Shown here one piece after another: positions 63,001 to 64,000 of a stretch of 64,000 nucleotides of DNA. The position numbers and the translations under genes are program-made. How positions within the stretch are numbered: the stretch's first letter is position 1; every line of letters begins with the position of its first letter. This stretch comes from Fallopia convolvulus (taxonomy: Eukaryota; Streptophyta; Magnoliopsida; Caryophyllales; Polygonaceae), in contig OZ024735.1 in the NCBI GenBank assembly GCA_964016875.1, positions 10,215,338 to 10,279,337 of the forward strand, read 5' to 3'. Below the pieces are notes generated by a model. It saw only the letters and a program-made list of their open reading frames with translations. It was not told where the DNA came from and searched no databases.

Positions 63001-64000
63001 GTATCAAACTAATAAGCTCATTCTGCACTACAAAATCAAGACCCATCGAATAAAAGCATAATTTCGAAACTAGAAACCCAATGCCACATTTAGGAGTGAC
63101 ATTTACACGGACATTTCATCGAACATTAGGCATGCAATGTTAGATCACAAGTCATTATAAAGGCAAAAAGGAGAAGAAAAAAAGTGAACTTTAAAGACAT
63201 CTAGGCATAAGCATAATGAGTGAGGATAGTATCAAGCCAATAAGCACATTCTTCACTATATAATCAAGACCGATCGAATAAAAGCATTAATTCGAACCTA
63301 GAAACCGAATACCACATTTAGGAATACATTTACATTGACATTTCATCGAACACTTGTGGTGCATTGTTAGATCACAAGTCATTTTAAAGGAAAAAGGAGA
63401 AAAAACAAGTGAACTTTAAAGAAATCTAGGCATAAGCATAAAGAATGAGGATATTATCAAGCCAATAAGCACATTTTTCACTACTAAATCAAGACCGATC
63501 GAATAAAAGCATAAATTCGAACCTAGAAACCGAATGCCACATTTAGGAGTACATTTACATGGACATTTCATCGAACACTTGGCGTGCAATGTTAGATTAC
63601 AAGTCATTTTAAAGGAAAAAGGAGAAAAAAAAGTGAACTTTAAAGACATATAGGTATAAGCATAAAGAATAAGGATAGTGTCAAGCCAATAAGCACATTC
63701 TGCATTATAAAATCAAGATCAATCGAATAAAAGCATAAATTCGAACCTAGAAACCGAATGCCACATTTAGGTGTGACATTTACATGGACATTTCATCAAA
63801 CACTTGGCGTGCAATGTTAGATAACAAGTCATTTTAAGGCAAAAGAAGAAAAACCAAGTGAACTTTAAGGACATGTAGTCATAAGCATAAAGATTTGAGG
63901 ATAGTATCAAGACAATAAGCACATTCTGCACTATATAATCAAGACCGATCGAATAAAAGCATTAATTCGAACCTAGAAACCGAATGCCACATTTAGGAAT
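60014..64000 (-). repeat. Satellite array, inverted segment
   Basis: Reverse-complement monomers of about 224-227 bp continue to the window end; GTTAGATCACAAGTCATTTT-type blocks recur near 60207, 60432, 60655 and onward. Some monomers near the junction look more diverged than those in the forward array (for example CGAGCACTTGGGCTGCAATG at about 60188). There is no gene. The minus-strand frames here are the same chance frames seen in the forward array. Confidence 0.96.
61500..63307 (-). repeat. Tetramer duplication (904 bp) in the inverted arm
   Basis: GACATAAGCTTA at 61847 and 62751 are 904 bp apart, followed in both copies by ACGAGGATAATATCAGGCC, then GTGGATAGTATCAAACTAAT and AATGAGTGAGGATAGTAT. 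The copies run about 61500-62403 and 62404-63307. The tetramer length is close to that of the forward HOR around the retrotransposon. Confidence 0.82.

Noticed and set aside
60014..64000. Long palindrome or hairpin centred on the orientation switch
   Set aside because: The arms meet at different monomer positions and do not pair symmetrically at the centre.

Overview
The window looks like plant nuclear heterochromatin, most likely from a flowering plant. Almost all of it is one AT-rich tandem satellite with a monomer of about 226-228 bp. I count roughly 245 monomers by spacing, not by alignment. A single nested mobile-element cluster interrupts the array. No intact host gene, rRNA, tRNA or CRISPR array is visible, and most long reading frames are chance frames inside satellite monomers. 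The plant assignment rests on the retrotransposon: a primer site matching the 3' end of tRNA-Asp, LTR ends TGATAA...TGCATCA, and the AAGCTTGGGGG polypurine tract typical of the Athila/Tat branch of Ty3/gypsy. I cannot name the species.

Layout. 1-28618: forward satellite with several higher-order repeats (HORs), of periods 2714, 1586/1812, 1172, 1994 and 1363 bp. 28619-36874: an 8.26-kb LTR retrotransposon on the minus strand, with 1373/1374-bp LTRs and a 5-bp target duplication GTAAC. It sits inside a tetramer HOR (906-909 bp) that resumes on the other side. 36875-60013: forward satellite again, including three copies of a 2040-bp nonamer HOR (39601-45720), two of them nearly identical, and a 2497-bp 11-mer HOR (about 49.96-54.45 kb). 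60011-60013: an orientation switch with 3 bp of microhomology. 60014-64000: the same satellite inverted, with a 904-bp tetramer duplication.

The retrotransposon is non-autonomous. Its one substantial reading frame (34379-35416, minus, 345 aa) joins a Gag-like CCHC zinc knuckle and coiled coil to the C-terminal GPY module of integrase. Protease, reverse transcriptase, RNase H and the integrase catalytic core are absent. Its non-coding part carries two stem-loop/polypurine modules of the same design (30001-30030 and 31321-31358), a GC-rich block (about 32480-32800), and a nested 1372-bp element with terminal inverted repeats of about 195 bp (32898-34269). That element resembles a Mutator-like element carrying a captured gene fragment.

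History implied by the nesting: the satellite came first, then the tetramer HOR, then the retrotransposon insertion (LTRs differ at about 40 sites, near 3 percent by eye). The TIR element is either younger than the retrotransposon copy or was carried in with it. The most recent large event appears to be amplification of the 2040-bp HOR. All counts were made by eye.
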